Shown here: piece after piece, positions 9,150-18,061 of the stretch | How the letters are laid out: each line of letters begins with the position of its first letter | How positions within the stretch are numbered: position 1 is the first letter of the stretch | Assembly (NCBI RefSeq): GCF_030815145.1 | Contig: NZ_JAUSWJ010000001.1 | Coordinates: forward strand, 310,001-374,000 | From: Kaistia geumhonensis | Lineage (GTDB): Bacteria; Pseudomonadota; Alphaproteobacteria; Rhizobiales; Kaistiaceae | Reading direction: 5' to 3' | DNA length: 64,000 nucleotides | Position numbers and translations under genes: made by a program | Notes under the pieces: model-generated | The model's database searches: none | Told to the model about the DNA's origin: nothing | Seen by the model: only the letters and a program-made list of their open reading frames with translations

Positions 9150-10313
9150 ATGAGAGTCTTGCGCGTTATTGCGAGCGTCAATCCGAAGGCCGGCGGGCCG
9201 ATCGAGGGCATGAAGCTCTCCACCGCAGCGCTGACGCCGATGGGCGTGGACACCGAGGTCGTTTCGCTCGACACGCCCGATATGGCCGAAGCAGCAGGAC
9301 TGCCCTACAAGGTCCACGCGCTCGGCCCGGGCATCGGCAAGATCAAGTACACCGCTAAACTTCCGCAATGGATCGCGGCGAACGGCCACCGCTTCGATGC
9401 GGCTGTGGTCCACGGTCTTTGGCACTACAGCTCGATCGGCGGTCACGCCGGGCTGAGCCGAGGGCGCGTTCCCTACGTCCTGTTTCCACACGGGATGATG
9501 GATCCCTGGTTCAAGAAGACCTATCCACTGAAGCATGTCGCCAAGCAGACGTTCTGGCTGCTCTGGCAGGGGCGGGCGCTCCGGGATGCGAACGAGGTTC
9601 TGTTCACGTCGGAGGAGGAGAGGCGGCTCGCGCGCGGAGTTTTTCGTGGCTATGGCTATCGGGAACGGGTCGTCGCCTACGGCACGGCGGGACCGGTCGA
9701 CGATGCCCAGAATCAGCTGGCGGCCTGGCATCGATTTGCGCCGGAACTCGCGAACCGGCGGTACTTCCTGTTTCTCAGCCGTATCCATCCCAAGAAGGGC
9801 TGTGACCTCGCGATAACGGCGTTTGCCCGGCTCGCGGCCGCTCATCCCGGCGTCGATCTGGTGATGGCAGGGCCCGACCAGACGGGCTGGGTCGCGGAGC
9901 TCAAGCAACTGGCCGCGAAACTGGGCATCGCCGACCGGATCCACTGGCCGGGAATGCTGACCGGGGACGTGAAATGGGGCGCGATTCGCGCCGCCGAGGT
10001 GTTTGTCCTGCCTTCGCATCAGGAGAATTTCGGCATCGTCGTCGCCGAGGCCATGGCCTGCGGCACGCCGGTGCTGACGACCAACCAGGTCAATATCTGG
10101 CAGGAAGTCGAAGCAAGCGGCGGTGGACTTGTCAGCGAAGTGACCGCCGACGGCATCCACCGGCTCATGGCGAGCTGGCTTGCAATGTCGGACGATCAGA
10201 AGGCAGAGATGCGGCAGAAGGCTCTGGACGGTTTCAGACAGCGATTTGCCATCGACGCCGTGGCGCGTGACCTTCTGGCAGCTTTGCGGGATGCGGCGTC
10301 TCAACGTCGCTAG
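9150..10313 (+). CDS. glycosyltransferase, GT4 family
   Basis: From the ATG at 9150 (MRVLRVIASVNPKAGGP) the product is 387 residues. The N-terminal Rossmann half contains the acceptor loop KAGGPIEGM. The C-terminal half has FLSRIHPKKGCDLAITAFARL, VMAGPDQTGW, IHWPGMLTGDVKW, VFVLPSHQENFGIVVAEAMACG (E-x7-E donor motif) and GTPVLTTNQVN, which together are diagnostic of GT4 retaining glycosyltransferases. The open frame extends to 9054, but those 32 residues lack family similarity. It is the first gene of a rightward set with the pyruvyl transferase and the GT2 gene. It probably builds the repeat unit at the inner face of the membrane. Confidence 0.88.
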   Translation: MRVLRVIASVNPKAGGPIEGMKLSTAALTPMGVDTEVVSLDTPDMAEAAGLPYKVHALGPGIGKIKYTAKLPQWIAANGHRFDAAVVHGLWHYSSIGGHAGLSRGRVPYVLFPHGMMDPWFKKTYPLKHVAKQTFWLLWQGRALRDANEVLFTSEEERRLARGVFRGYGYRERVVAYGTAGPVDDAQNQLAAWHRFAPELANRRYFLFLSRIHPKKGCDLAITAFARLAAAHPGVDLVMAGPDQTGWVAELKQLAAKLGIADRIHWPGMLTGDVKWGAIRAAEVFVLPSHQENFGIVVAEAMACGTPVLTTNQVNIWQEVEASGGGLVSEVTADGIHRLMASWLAMSDDQKAEMRQKALDGFRQRFAIDAVARDLLAALRDAASQRR

Positions 10314-10381
10314 CGTCACCTACCCTTCCGTGGGCCGGGGCCGACCTTCGGCTCGGCAATTCTGGATATCTGAGAGACCTG

Positions 10382-11563
10382 ATGCGCATTGGCCTCCTCA
10401 CCTACCATTTTTCCGAGAATTTCGGCGCCCTCATGCAGGCCTATGGCTTGCGGCAGTGGTTGATCACGCGCGGGCATGACGCTCAGTTCATCAATTACCA
10501 TCCTTCCTATGTGGAGGAGGGGGGCGAATTCAGCCGGATCTGGGATCCGCGGCGTGCCAAGGTCAATGCCAAGATCGCCTATCTGAAGCTGTCGACGCTG
10601 CAGCGCCGGCTGTTCGGCAACAAGGAGCAGGCCCGCGCCTTCGAGCGGTTCCGCCAGGACGCGCTCGGCATCACGGGCAAGAGACTGCATACGAAGGCCG
10701 AAGTCGACGCCATGCTGGCGAGCCAGGCCAAACCCTTCGACGTGATCTCCGTCGGCAGCGATCAGATATGGAATCCGTCGCAGCAATATGGCCTCGATCC
10801 GGTCTATTTCGCCGATCTCGCCGTCAAGCCGGGAACGCGGCGCATCTCCTATGCCGCAAGCTTCGGCAAGAACAGCATCGATCCGCAGTTTGAGCCTCAG
10901 GTCCGAACGCTGATCCGCTCACTCGACGGCATTTCCGCGCGGGAAGAGAGCGGCGCCGAGATTGCCCGCCGGCTGAGCGGCCGCGAGGTGACCTGCGTTC
11001 CGGATCCCACGCTCTTGCTGGGCGATTTCGAGCCGCTGATCGCGAAGTCCGAGCCCATCGAGAAGGAAAGGACCTTCTGCTACACGCTGCGGACAGGCCA
11101 GGGGATCCGCGAAGTCGCCGATCAGGTGAGCAAGATCCTCGGTGCCGAGGTCGTGTCCCCCTACAACGTGCACCGGCGCTGGGCCGAGATCGGGCGAACG
11201 ATCTACCCGTCTCCCTATGGCTGGCTAGCTACGATCAAGGCTTCCCGCTTCGTCCTCACCAATTCGTTCCATGGGACCGTGTTCGCGATCCTTATGAGGA
11301 AGCCTTTCCTGGTCGTTGGCCTCCCGGGCACCAAGAAGAGCCTGAACGAACGCGCCCTCAACCTTCTGGGACTGGTCGGCCTCGAGCACCGCTTCGTGAC
11401 TGGCGATCAGCAGGATGTGGTTGCGCGGCTGGTCGGTACCGAGATCGATTGGGCACCTGTCGAGCAGCGACTCGCCGCATTGCAGGCGACGGGCGCTGGC
11501 TTCCTCGAGGCGCAGCTCGCCTTGGCCGCGCAGAGTGGCGCCGGTTCCGCGGTGTCGCGCTAA
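10382..11563 (+). CDS. polysaccharide pyruvyl transferase family protein (WcaK/CsaB-like)
   Basis: A 393-residue protein starting MRIGLLTYHFSENFGALMQAY, the standard opening of the larger pyruvyl transferase subfamily. Further family signs are FDVISVGSDQIWNP, YAASFGKNSI, GISAREESGAEI, CVPDPTLLLG and FVLTNSFHGTVFAILMRKPF with the conserved S-F-H-G-T element. It is expected to transfer pyruvate from phosphoenolpyruvate to a sugar of the polymer. ATG at 10382 has GAGAG five bases upstream. It is clearly different from the ExoV-like protein at 7522-8565, so the cluster seems to encode two separate pyruvylation steps. Confidence 0.85.
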   Translation: MRIGLLTYHFSENFGALMQAYGLRQWLITRGHDAQFINYHPSYVEEGGEFSRIWDPRRAKVNAKIAYLKLSTLQRRLFGNKEQARAFERFRQDALGITGKRLHTKAEVDAMLASQAKPFDVISVGSDQIWNPSQQYGLDPVYFADLAVKPGTRRISYAASFGKNSIDPQFEPQVRTLIRSLDGISAREESGAEIARRLSGREVTCVPDPTLLLGDFEPLIAKSEPIEKERTFCYTLRTGQGIREVADQVSKILGAEVVSPYNVHRRWAEIGRTIYPSPYGWLATIKASRFVLTNSFHGTVFAILMRKPFLVVGLPGTKKSLNERALNLLGLVGLEHRFVTGDQQDVVARLVGTEIDWAPVEQRLAALQATGAGFLEAQLALAAQSGAGSAVSR

Positions 11564-11649
11564 CCTGCAGTCCGCCCGCTCATGATCGACGCCGCCTGTT
11601 GAACCGCCGGGACCGAGTACGGGCCGGACCATTGCCGGAGATGCCGACG

Positions 11650-12564
11650 ATGCCGCTGTCGTTGACGGTTATCATTCTGACGTTCGACGAGGAGCTTCAT
11701 CTCGAGCGCTGCCTCGCGTCGATCGCGCCGCTCGGTGCGAGAGTGGTCGTGGTCGATTCGGGATCACATGACCGGACACAGGAGATCGCACGTGCTGCCG
11801 GTGCCGAGGTTTTCGAGCATCCCTTCCTCAACCAGGCGGCCCAGTTCAACTGGGCGCTCGAGAACACCGACACAAGGTCGGACTGGATCATGCGTCTCGA
11901 TGCTGATGAGGTGCTGGAGCCCGAGCTGGTCGACGAAATATTGAGCAAGCTTCCCCGGATGCCTGCCGATGTCGCTGGTATCAACCTGAAGCGGCGTCAC
12001 GTTTTCCTCGGCCGCTGGATCAGGCATGGCGGGCGCTATCCGGTGACGCTGCTCCGGATCTGGCGGAGGGGGCAGGGTCGCGTCGAGGATCGCTGGATGG
12101 ATGAACACGTCATTGTCCAGGGCGGGCGCACCGAGACATTCGACAAGGATTTTTCCGACTGGAACCTCAAGGATCTCACCTTCTTCATCGACAAGCACAA
12201 TAAGTATGCGACGCGCGAGGCGGTTGAGATCATCAACCAGCGCCATGGTCTGTTCGCGCGGGACACCGGCATGTCGGCCGAGAGTGCTTCAAGGCAGGCG
12301 GCGTTCAAGCGCTGGGCGAAGGAATCGGTCTATAATCGCCTGCCGTTCTGGCTGGGACCATTCGGCTATTTCATGATGCGCATGTCGGTCCAGGGCGGTT
12401 TCCTGGACGGGCGCGAGGGACTCATCTACCATTTCCTGCAGGGCTTCTGGTACCGCTTCCTCGTCGGGGCGAAGGTGCTGGAGTTCGAACGGGAGTTGGT
12501 TGGCGCGGATGGACCTGCGGCCAAGCGCGCGATGCTTCGGGACCTTACGGGGTTGAAGATCTAG
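11650..12564 (+). CDS. glycosyltransferase, GT2 family (WaaE/KdtX-like)
   Basis: The product has 304 residues from the ATG at 11650. MPLSLTVIILTFDEELHLERCLASI, VVVVDSGSHDRTQEI, QFNWAL and WIMRLDADEVLEPEL show the GT-A fold with the D-x-D (DAD) nucleotide-binding motif. The downstream part with RRHVFLGRWIRHGG and a His-Asn-Lys-Tyr segment resembles LPS-core WaaE/KdtX-type enzymes. GGAG nine bases before 11650 favours this start over the ATG at 11641. It probably adds an inner sugar of the polysaccharide. It is the last of three rightward genes before the convergent VanZ-like gene. Confidence 0.85.
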   Translation: MPLSLTVIILTFDEELHLERCLASIAPLGARVVVVDSGSHDRTQEIARAAGAEVFEHPFLNQAAQFNWALENTDTRSDWIMRLDADEVLEPELVDEILSKLPRMPADVAGINLKRRHVFLGRWIRHGGRYPVTLLRIWRRGQGRVEDRWMDEHVIVQGGRTETFDKDFSDWNLKDLTFFIDKHNKYATREAVEIINQRHGLFARDTGMSAESASRQAAFKRWAKESVYNRLPFWLGPFGYFMMRMSVQGGFLDGREGLIYHFLQGFWYRFLVGAKVLEFERELVGADGPAAKRAMLRDLTGLKI

Positions 12565-12588
12565 GACGGATCGGCGGGCCGGCTTCGG

Positions 12589-12954
12589 TCAGGCCGAGGT
12601 TCCGCGCCTCGCCATGACGGCATTGATCGCCAGACCGAGCATCGCGCCGGCAAGTCCACCCAGCGAACTGGCGACGACATCGGACATTTTTGGCGACCGG
12701 CCTGGCGAAAATGCCTGAAGCGCCTCCATGAGCACAGAGAGCGCACAGAGAAGCGCAGCGCGGAGCAACACCTCCCGCCGGGAGAGGCCGAGGCTCAGCA
12801 CGGCTGCCGTTCCGCAATAGGCGATAAAATGTTCGAAACCCTTCGGAGCACCTGTCCTCGCCATTTCCTGGGCGGGAAGAAGCGACAGCACGACGATCGC
12901 CCCGATACAGGCGCTTCCTCCGATGCGGCGAAGCCAGTTGACCAGCGGTCTCAT
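12589..12954 (-). CDS. VanZ-like membrane protein
   Basis: A small protein of about 121 residues from the ATG at 12954 (139 if 13008 is used), with four hydrophobic helices. FEHFIAYCGTAAVLSLGL, LMEALQAFSPGRSPKMSDVVASSLGGLAGAMLG is the conserved VanZ arrangement: His in helix 2, E-x-Q-x-F-x-P-x-R then D-x2-A-x4-G. Function of the family in Gram-negative polysaccharide loci is not established. Neither start has a good ribosome site. It diverges from the TPR gene at 13138. Confidence 0.75.
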   Translation of the reverse strand: MRPLVNWLRRIGGSACIGAIVVLSLLPAQEMARTGAPKGFEHFIAYCGTAAVLSLGLSRREVLLRAALLCALSVLMEALQAFSPGRSPKMSDVVASSLGGLAGAMLGLAINAVMARRGTSA

Positions 12955-13137
12955 GCCGTGGACGCTAAAGGATGACGTCACAGGGCACAACCACAGCAGA
13001 TCCGCCATCGAAGTTGCTGCGCCTGCGCCCGGATGACTGTCAGGGGCCGCCGCGTGCGCGTCAGGTGGGGACGTTGATTGTTGCGGCGAAAGCCCCGATG
13101 CTGCGCCGCGTCCGAGTCATTCGGTAGTGCAGGATTG

Positions 13138-14433
13138 ATGGACGTCAGCCAGCCCTCGTCACGTCGCCGTTCGGGTCGATCGAAGCGACCCGGATCTTCC
13201 CGCAACAATTGGTTGAAGACGGCTGTTCAGGGCGGGGTCATCGTCGTGTTGACGCTCGTCATCTGGCTGGGCGTCATCCTGCTCAGCCGCGGATCGCCCG
13301 ATCGGGCCGACGACCCCGGCGCTTTCATGAGGGGGGACAGCACGGCTGGCTTGCTTCGCCAGGCATCCGGGTTTCTGACCGCCACTCCACCCGATCCGGC
13401 CGCGGCTATCGTCCTGGCTCGCGAGGCACTGGTCAAAAGTCCGCTTAACACCGCTGCCCTGACCATTCTGGCACAGGCCGAAGAAGCGGCCGGAAATGCT
13501 GCCATCGCGGCGCCGCTGTACCGACTCGCGTCGGATTTGAACAAGCATCTGTCGCAGCCGCTGATCTGGGCGATTAATGACGCGAATGCCCGCAAGGATT
13601 ACGAGTCGGTCGTCCGCTATGCCGATCTGTTCCTGCGGAGCACGCCAACGACAACGACGGCCGCGGCCGCGGCGACGATCGATCTCCTGGTCGGAGTGGC
13701 CTCGACGGCCCCGACCGCGTCGCTGATCGTCCCCTATCTGAAGAATGCTCCGCCTTGGCGGGATGCGTATCTCAACCGCCTTGCCGACACGGGCGTCGTG
13801 GGCGCTTTCGAGAATGTCGTTGCAGGGATCGATTACCGCGAGATCGCCTTCCCGTGGCGCAAATATCTGAACCGCCTCGTCTCGTCCGGCGAGATCGCAA
13901 CGGCCTATGTCCTGAACTATGGGCTCCTCAATCCCGATTCATCGGACCCCGTGCCCTATCTGTTCGATGGCGGGTTCGAGCGTGGCGCGGCCGACAATCT
14001 GCCTTTCGCGTGGACGATCTCCAATCTGCGAAGTGCCACAATCGGGTTCGATCCCACGACCACGCATGGCGGCCGCTACTCCCTGGCGCTCAGCTTCACG
14101 GCCCCGGTGTCGTTCCACAATGTCTACCAGACCATGATGCTTCCGGCCGGCTCCTATCGCCTGAACGGCTTCGTCAAGATGAGTGATCTCAAGGCTGCAA
14201 CCGGCTTGCAGTGGACGATCTTCTGCAAGGGCTCGCCGCCATACGTCATCGGCACCAGCCCCCTCTTCAGCGGAAACGCGGACTGGACCGCGTTCACGGC
14301 GCCGTTTGTCGTGCCCGCAACCGGATGCGAGGCCCAGACCCTGCGCCTCGACCTAGCCGAGCGGATAGCCGCCGACCGCAAGATCGAAGGTCGCATCTGG
14401 TTCGACGACCTGTCCATCCAGGGGGAAGGCTAG
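13138..14433 (+). CDS. membrane-anchored TPR protein with C-terminal carbohydrate-binding-like domain
   Basis: A 431-residue protein from the ATG at 13138. A basic N-terminus (SSRRRSGRSKRPGS) precedes a single membrane helix (VIVVLTLVIWLGVILL), so most of it should be periplasmic. Residues ~70-150 read as TPR-like helices (PLNTAALTILAQAEEAAGN). The last ~150 residues, from FDGGFERGAADNLPFAWTI through GGRYSLALSF to RIWFDDLSIQGEG, have the beta-sandwich pattern of carbohydrate-binding modules. Its TAG stop shares one base with the GTG start of the polymerase-like gene, so the two are translationally coupled. I infer a periplasmic partner of that enzyme. No named family is recognised. Confidence 0.7.
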   Translation: MDVSQPSSRRRSGRSKRPGSSRNNWLKTAVQGGVIVVLTLVIWLGVILLSRGSPDRADDPGAFMRGDSTAGLLRQASGFLTATPPDPAAAIVLAREALVKSPLNTAALTILAQAEEAAGNAAIAAPLYRLASDLNKHLSQPLIWAINDANARKDYESVVRYADLFLRSTPTTTTAAAAATIDLLVGVASTAPTASLIVPYLKNAPPWRDAYLNRLADTGVVGAFENVVAGIDYREIAFPWRKYLNRLVSSGEIATAYVLNYGLLNPDSSDPVPYLFDGGFERGAADNLPFAWTISNLRSATIGFDPTTTHGGRYSLALSFTAPVSFHNVYQTMMLPAGSYRLNGFVKMSDLKAATGLQWTIFCKGSPPYVIGTSPLFSGNADWTAFTAPFVVPATGCEAQTLRLDLAERIAADRKIEGRIWFDDLSIQGEG

Positions 14434-15875
14434 TGGCCGACAACACGCCGATCATGCAGCGGGCGATGCCCTATCTGACGGTGGCTGTGTGGAGCTTCGC
14501 CGAGCTCTTCGGCGGCGCCACGCGCGTTGGCATGGACAATGATCTTCTGGTGCAGCTGGTCAGCGCCCCACTGCTGGTGCTCGCCTTGTTCTGCCTGTTC
14601 GGCGAGCGACGCTATGCCGGCGCCCGACCCTATGTCCTTTCGATCGCGCTCGTCGTTATTCTCATCTGCCTTCAGTTGGTGCCGCTGCCGCCTGAGATCT
14701 GGACGCGCCTCGGGAGCAGGGAGGTTGCCGAGATCGTCTATACGACCGCCGGTATTCCGTTGCCGTGGCTGCCCGTCAGTCTTGTTCCCGGGTTGACGAA
14801 ATTTGCGCTCGCCTCCCTGATCGCGCCCGTGGCGATCTTTTGCGGCACACTCGTGATGGCACGGGACGGAAAGCTCTTCCTGATCATCGTCCCCGTGGCC
14901 GTCGCGACTCTGCATGTGTTCGTTGGCGTCGGCCAGTTCAATAATGCGGCGAACGAGTACTGGTCGAGCACGATCGCGCTCTACGTGCCCGGCGAGGCCT
15001 ATGGCTATTTTGCCAACCGCAACCACTACGCCGCCTCCAATTACGCGATGATACCCCTGGCGTTCGGATGGCTGCTTGCCTTGCGCAGCGAGCCTCGGCG
15101 TTTCGGAATTCTCTGGGCCATCGCCGGAGCCGCTGCGATCGCTCTGTTCCTGATCGGCCTTTCCATCGCCTATTCGCGGGCCGGCGCCGCGATCGGCGCC
15201 GCGACGATCGGCATGTGCGCTGCGCTTTATTTCAAGACCCGCGACCGAGCGGAGGTCCCGCGCGGCGTGAGCATCGCCATCCTGGCGGCGATCATCGTCG
15301 TCAGCCTCGTCTTCATCGTTGGAATCGCGAGTCTCGTGGGCGAGCGCGGCGTCGCCTATTCGATCAGAGGCGTGTTCGTCGAGAAGACGCTTGGTCTCAT
15401 CGCTGGCGCGCCGATCTTTGGATACGGGCTGGGCAGCTTCGTCCCGCTCTACATGACGACCGAGCTTCCGACCGAGATCAACCGCTATTTCGCCAACCAC
15501 GCCCATAACGACTGGCTGGAGATCGTTCTCGATACCGGCCTTTTCGGCGCGGTCGCCCTCCTTGTCTTCACTTGCTGGATCGCCTTCCGCACGATGCGCA
15601 TGTGGATCTTCGACCGGCCTTCGGGCGCGCTCGGCACCTTTGCCCTCGCGGCGAGCATCACCGTCGTCGGACTGCTCGCGCATTCCGTCCTCGATTATCC
15701 GCTGCGCACGACGGCGCTCGCCAGCACGTTCGCTGCGTGCTGCGCGATGATCGCAGCCGTCGCCGCCGGCTGGGACCGCCAGCGCACGGCCGAGCGGCCG
15801 ATGAAGGTCGACGCTCCTGCAGGGGACGAGCGACGGCACCGCTCCCGCTCGCGCCGGCAACCTGCCGGCACCTAA
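14433..15875 (+). CDS. O-antigen ligase/polymerase-family membrane protein (copy 2)
   Basis: GTG at 14433 follows GGGGGA and overlaps the preceding stop by one base (TAGTG). It gives 480 residues with about 12 membrane helices. The Wzy_C pattern is clear: GYFANRNHYAASNYAMIPLAF, AYSRAGAAIG, GAPIFGYGLGSFVPLY, then NHAHNDWLEIVLDTGLFG and AHSVLDYPLRTTA. The H-x-H-N-D-W-L-E loop is typical of exopolysaccharide polymerases and ligases. The cytoplasmic tail is Arg-rich. With the TPR partner it may form a polymerising unit distinct from the Wzy-like protein at 2518-3852. Confidence 0.85.
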   Translation: MADNTPIMQRAMPYLTVAVWSFAELFGGATRVGMDNDLLVQLVSAPLLVLALFCLFGERRYAGARPYVLSIALVVILICLQLVPLPPEIWTRLGSREVAEIVYTTAGIPLPWLPVSLVPGLTKFALASLIAPVAIFCGTLVMARDGKLFLIIVPVAVATLHVFVGVGQFNNAANEYWSSTIALYVPGEAYGYFANRNHYAASNYAMIPLAFGWLLALRSEPRRFGILWAIAGAAAIALFLIGLSIAYSRAGAAIGAATIGMCAALYFKTRDRAEVPRGVSIAILAAIIVVSLVFIVGIASLVGERGVAYSIRGVFVEKTLGLIAGAPIFGYGLGSFVPLYMTTELPTEINRYFANHAHNDWLEIVLDTGLFGAVALLVFTCWIAFRTMRMWIFDRPSGALGTFALAASITVVGLLAHSVLDYPLRTTALASTFAACCAMIAAVAAGWDRQRTAERPMKVDAPAGDERRHRSRSRRQPAGT

Positions 15876-15940
15876 CGGGGCTTATCAGTCGGTTGATGGG
15901 GCGTTCCCAGTGAGCAACGGACGCTGCGCGCCGTCTCCGG

Positions 15941-17866
15941 TCAGCGCGGCGGGCGCTTTTGCTTGAAGTCAGGGCGACGACGGGTCGAGCGTGGAGGCTT
16001 GTCGCCCGGGGCGGATGCATCGCCAGCCGCGGACCCGGCGTCGGGCGAGGGCTTCCTTTCATGGGAAGACTTGCCGCCATACGAAGACTTGCCACCATAT
16101 GACGACTTCCCGCCAGGCGACGTCCTGCTGCGCGGCCCCGACTTCGCGCCGGACCGGCGTTCCGGCCCGGGTCCGGCGGAATCAGTCCGCTCGATGACGA
16201 TCTCCTCGTCAGGCGCACGCTTCAGCGCTTCCTCGAAGCGGTCAGCTGCCTCTGCCGCCACTTCGAACCGGCTTTCCCGTTCCAGGATCTTGATCGCGCC
16301 GATTTCGGAGCGCGTCACATGTCCTCGGCGACAGATCAGCGGTAGCAGCCATTTCGGGTCGGCGTTCTTCTGACGGCCGACCGAGAGTCGGAACCAGACG
16401 GCGTCGCCACCGTCCACATCGCGCGGAGCCCGGCGGGGACGCTCGTGATCGTCGGACTGCCGGTCGTCGCGAGCGAAATCCTCGCGCTGGCCGCGCTGCG
16501 GCCGCTCGCGGCTGCCCCGCCGCTCGTCCGGCGCAGGGCCGACATCGACGAGTTCCTCCGGCTCCGGCAGGCGGGCGCGGGCAAGGCGCACCAGCGCGGT
16601 CGCCGTCGCCTCGGGCCCGATCCGCTCGAGAAGGGCAGCGGCGATCTGCTCTTCCTCCGGCGTCGCCGGCTCGACATCGGCGAACGACGTCAGCAGCCGC
16701 TCGCGATCGAGCGCCCGAATTTCTTCGGCGGAGGGAGCCGCGCTCCAGCGCGCGTCGACGCCGGCGGCGCGGATGAGCCGCAGCGCCTTGGCCCGCTGGG
16801 TATAGGGGACAAGCAGGGCGCTGACCCCCTTGCGGCCGGCGCGGCCGGTGCGGCCGCTCCGGTGCAGCATCACCGCCGGGCCGGTCGGCAGGTCGGCATG
16901 CACGACGAGTCCGAGATCGGGGAGATCGAGCCCGCGCGCGGCGACGTCGGTCGCGACGCAGACGCGCGCCCGGCCGTCGCGCAGTGCCTGCAGCGCGTGA
17001 TTGCGTTCGCTCTGGCTGAGCTCTCCGGATAGGGCGACCGCGGCGAAACCGCGCTCGACGAGGCTCGCATGCAGATGGCGCACCGATTCGCGCGTCGCGC
17101 AGAAGACCAGCGTCGCGCCGACATCGAAGAAGCGCAGCGTGTTGACGACGCCAAGCTCGACCTCGTTGGGCGCCACGCGCAGCGCGCGATACTCGATGTC
17201 GCCATGCGGCTGGTTCTCGACGATCGTGTCGATGCGCAGCGCGTCCTTCTGGTAGCGGCGGGCAAGGCGCACGATCTCGCGCGGCAGCGTTGCGGAGAAG
17301 AGCAGGGTGCGCCGGGTCGGCGGCACCGAATCGAGGATCAGTTCGAGATCCTCGCGGAAGCCGAGGTCGAGCATCTCGTCGGCCTCGTCGAGAACGACTG
17401 CCCGAAGCGCCGAGACATCCAGACGGCCGCGCTCGAGATGGTCGCGCAGGCGCCCGGGCGTGCCGACGACGATATGGGCGCCATCGGCGAGCGCCCGCTG
17501 CTCGCGGCGGATATCCATGCCGCCGACGGCGGTCGCGATGCGCGCGCCGGTATCGGCATAGAGCCAGCCGAGTTCCTGGCGGACCTGGAGGGCGAGTTCC
17601 CGGGTCGGTGCCACGATCAGCGCAAGTGGCAGGTCGGCGGCCGGAAACCGGGTCTCGCCGCCGAGCAAAGTCGAGGAGAGCGCAAGGCCGTAGGCGACCG
17701 TCTTGCCCGATCCCGTCTGCGCAGAGACCAAGAGGTCCCGCTCGCCTGCGTCGCTGGCGACGACGGCGGCCTGCACCGGTGTGAGGCTCTTGTAGCCGCG
17801 CGCGTCGAGCGCGGCGGCGAGCGCGGGATTGGAGATGGCGGGCGCGGTCGATTCTTCGGATGTCAT
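15941..17866 (-). CDS. DEAD-box RNA helicase with DbpA-type RNA-binding domain
   Basis: A 641-residue protein. All helicase motifs are visible: the Q-motif region (GYKSLTPVQ), AQTGSGKT, PTRELALQV, GTPGRLRDH, DEADEMLD, SATL, then VFCATRES, VATDVAARGLDLPD and HRSGRTGRAG. After an Arg/Glu-rich linker, the segment WFRLSVGRQKNADPKWLLPLICRRGHVTRSEIGAIKI matches a DbpA-like RNA-binding domain, as in DeaD/CsdA. The tail is basic and low-complexity with three GGKSSY/H repeats. The role is remodelling structured RNA and ribosome assembly, often in the cold. It is transcribed away from the ftsB-pdh block. Family membership is certain; the exact paralogue (deaD, csdA or dbpA) is not. Confidence 0.93.
   Translation of the reverse strand: MTSEESTAPAISNPALAAALDARGYKSLTPVQAAVVASDAGERDLLVSAQTGSGKTVAYGLALSSTLLGGETRFPAADLPLALIVAPTRELALQVRQELGWLYADTGARIATAVGGMDIRREQRALADGAHIVVGTPGRLRDHLERGRLDVSALRAVVLDEADEMLDLGFREDLELILDSVPPTRRTLLFSATLPREIVRLARRYQKDALRIDTIVENQPHGDIEYRALRVAPNEVELGVVNTLRFFDVGATLVFCATRESVRHLHASLVERGFAAVALSGELSQSERNHALQALRDGRARVCVATDVAARGLDLPDLGLVVHADLPTGPAVMLHRSGRTGRAGRKGVSALLVPYTQRAKALRLIRAAGVDARWSAAPSAEEIRALDRERLLTSFADVEPATPEEEQIAAALLERIGPEATATALVRLARARLPEPEELVDVGPAPDERRGSRERPQRGQREDFARDDRQSDDHERPRRAPRDVDGGDAVWFRLSVGRQKNADPKWLLPLICRRGHVTRSEIGAIKILERESRFEVAAEAADRFEEALKRAPDEEIVIERTDSAGPGPERRSGAKSGPRSRTSPGGKSSYGGKSSYGGKSSHERKPSPDAGSAAGDASAPGDKPPRSTRRRPDFKQKRPPR
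16061..16114 (-). repeat. three 18-base tandem repeats inside the helicase tail
   Basis: Three near-identical 18-base units encode GGKSSY, GGKSSY and GGKSSH in the helicase C-terminal tail. Differences between units are mainly silent changes plus Tyr to His in the last. Such in-frame repeats can change copy number by slippage without breaking the reading frame. Confidence 0.7.
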
Positions 17867-18061
17867 TTATGTCTTTCGGCGCGCGCATCGGGCGCGGGCT
17901 CTCGGGGGCGCCAAGATCGGAAAGGGCGGCGCCGTGCGGTTTCTCTTAGTCCACAAGAGCCGCCGCCGTCCATCGCCAACCATCAGGCGACTCGGCAACG
18001 CGGCGTTAATCCTCGTCGATGATGATCCGTTCACCATGCTGCATCGCACCGGGCCCACCGC

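Noticed and set aside
8949-10319. 456-codon open frame antisense to the GT4 gene
   Set aside because: The plus-strand GT4 motifs are complete; the antisense product has no recognisable domain.
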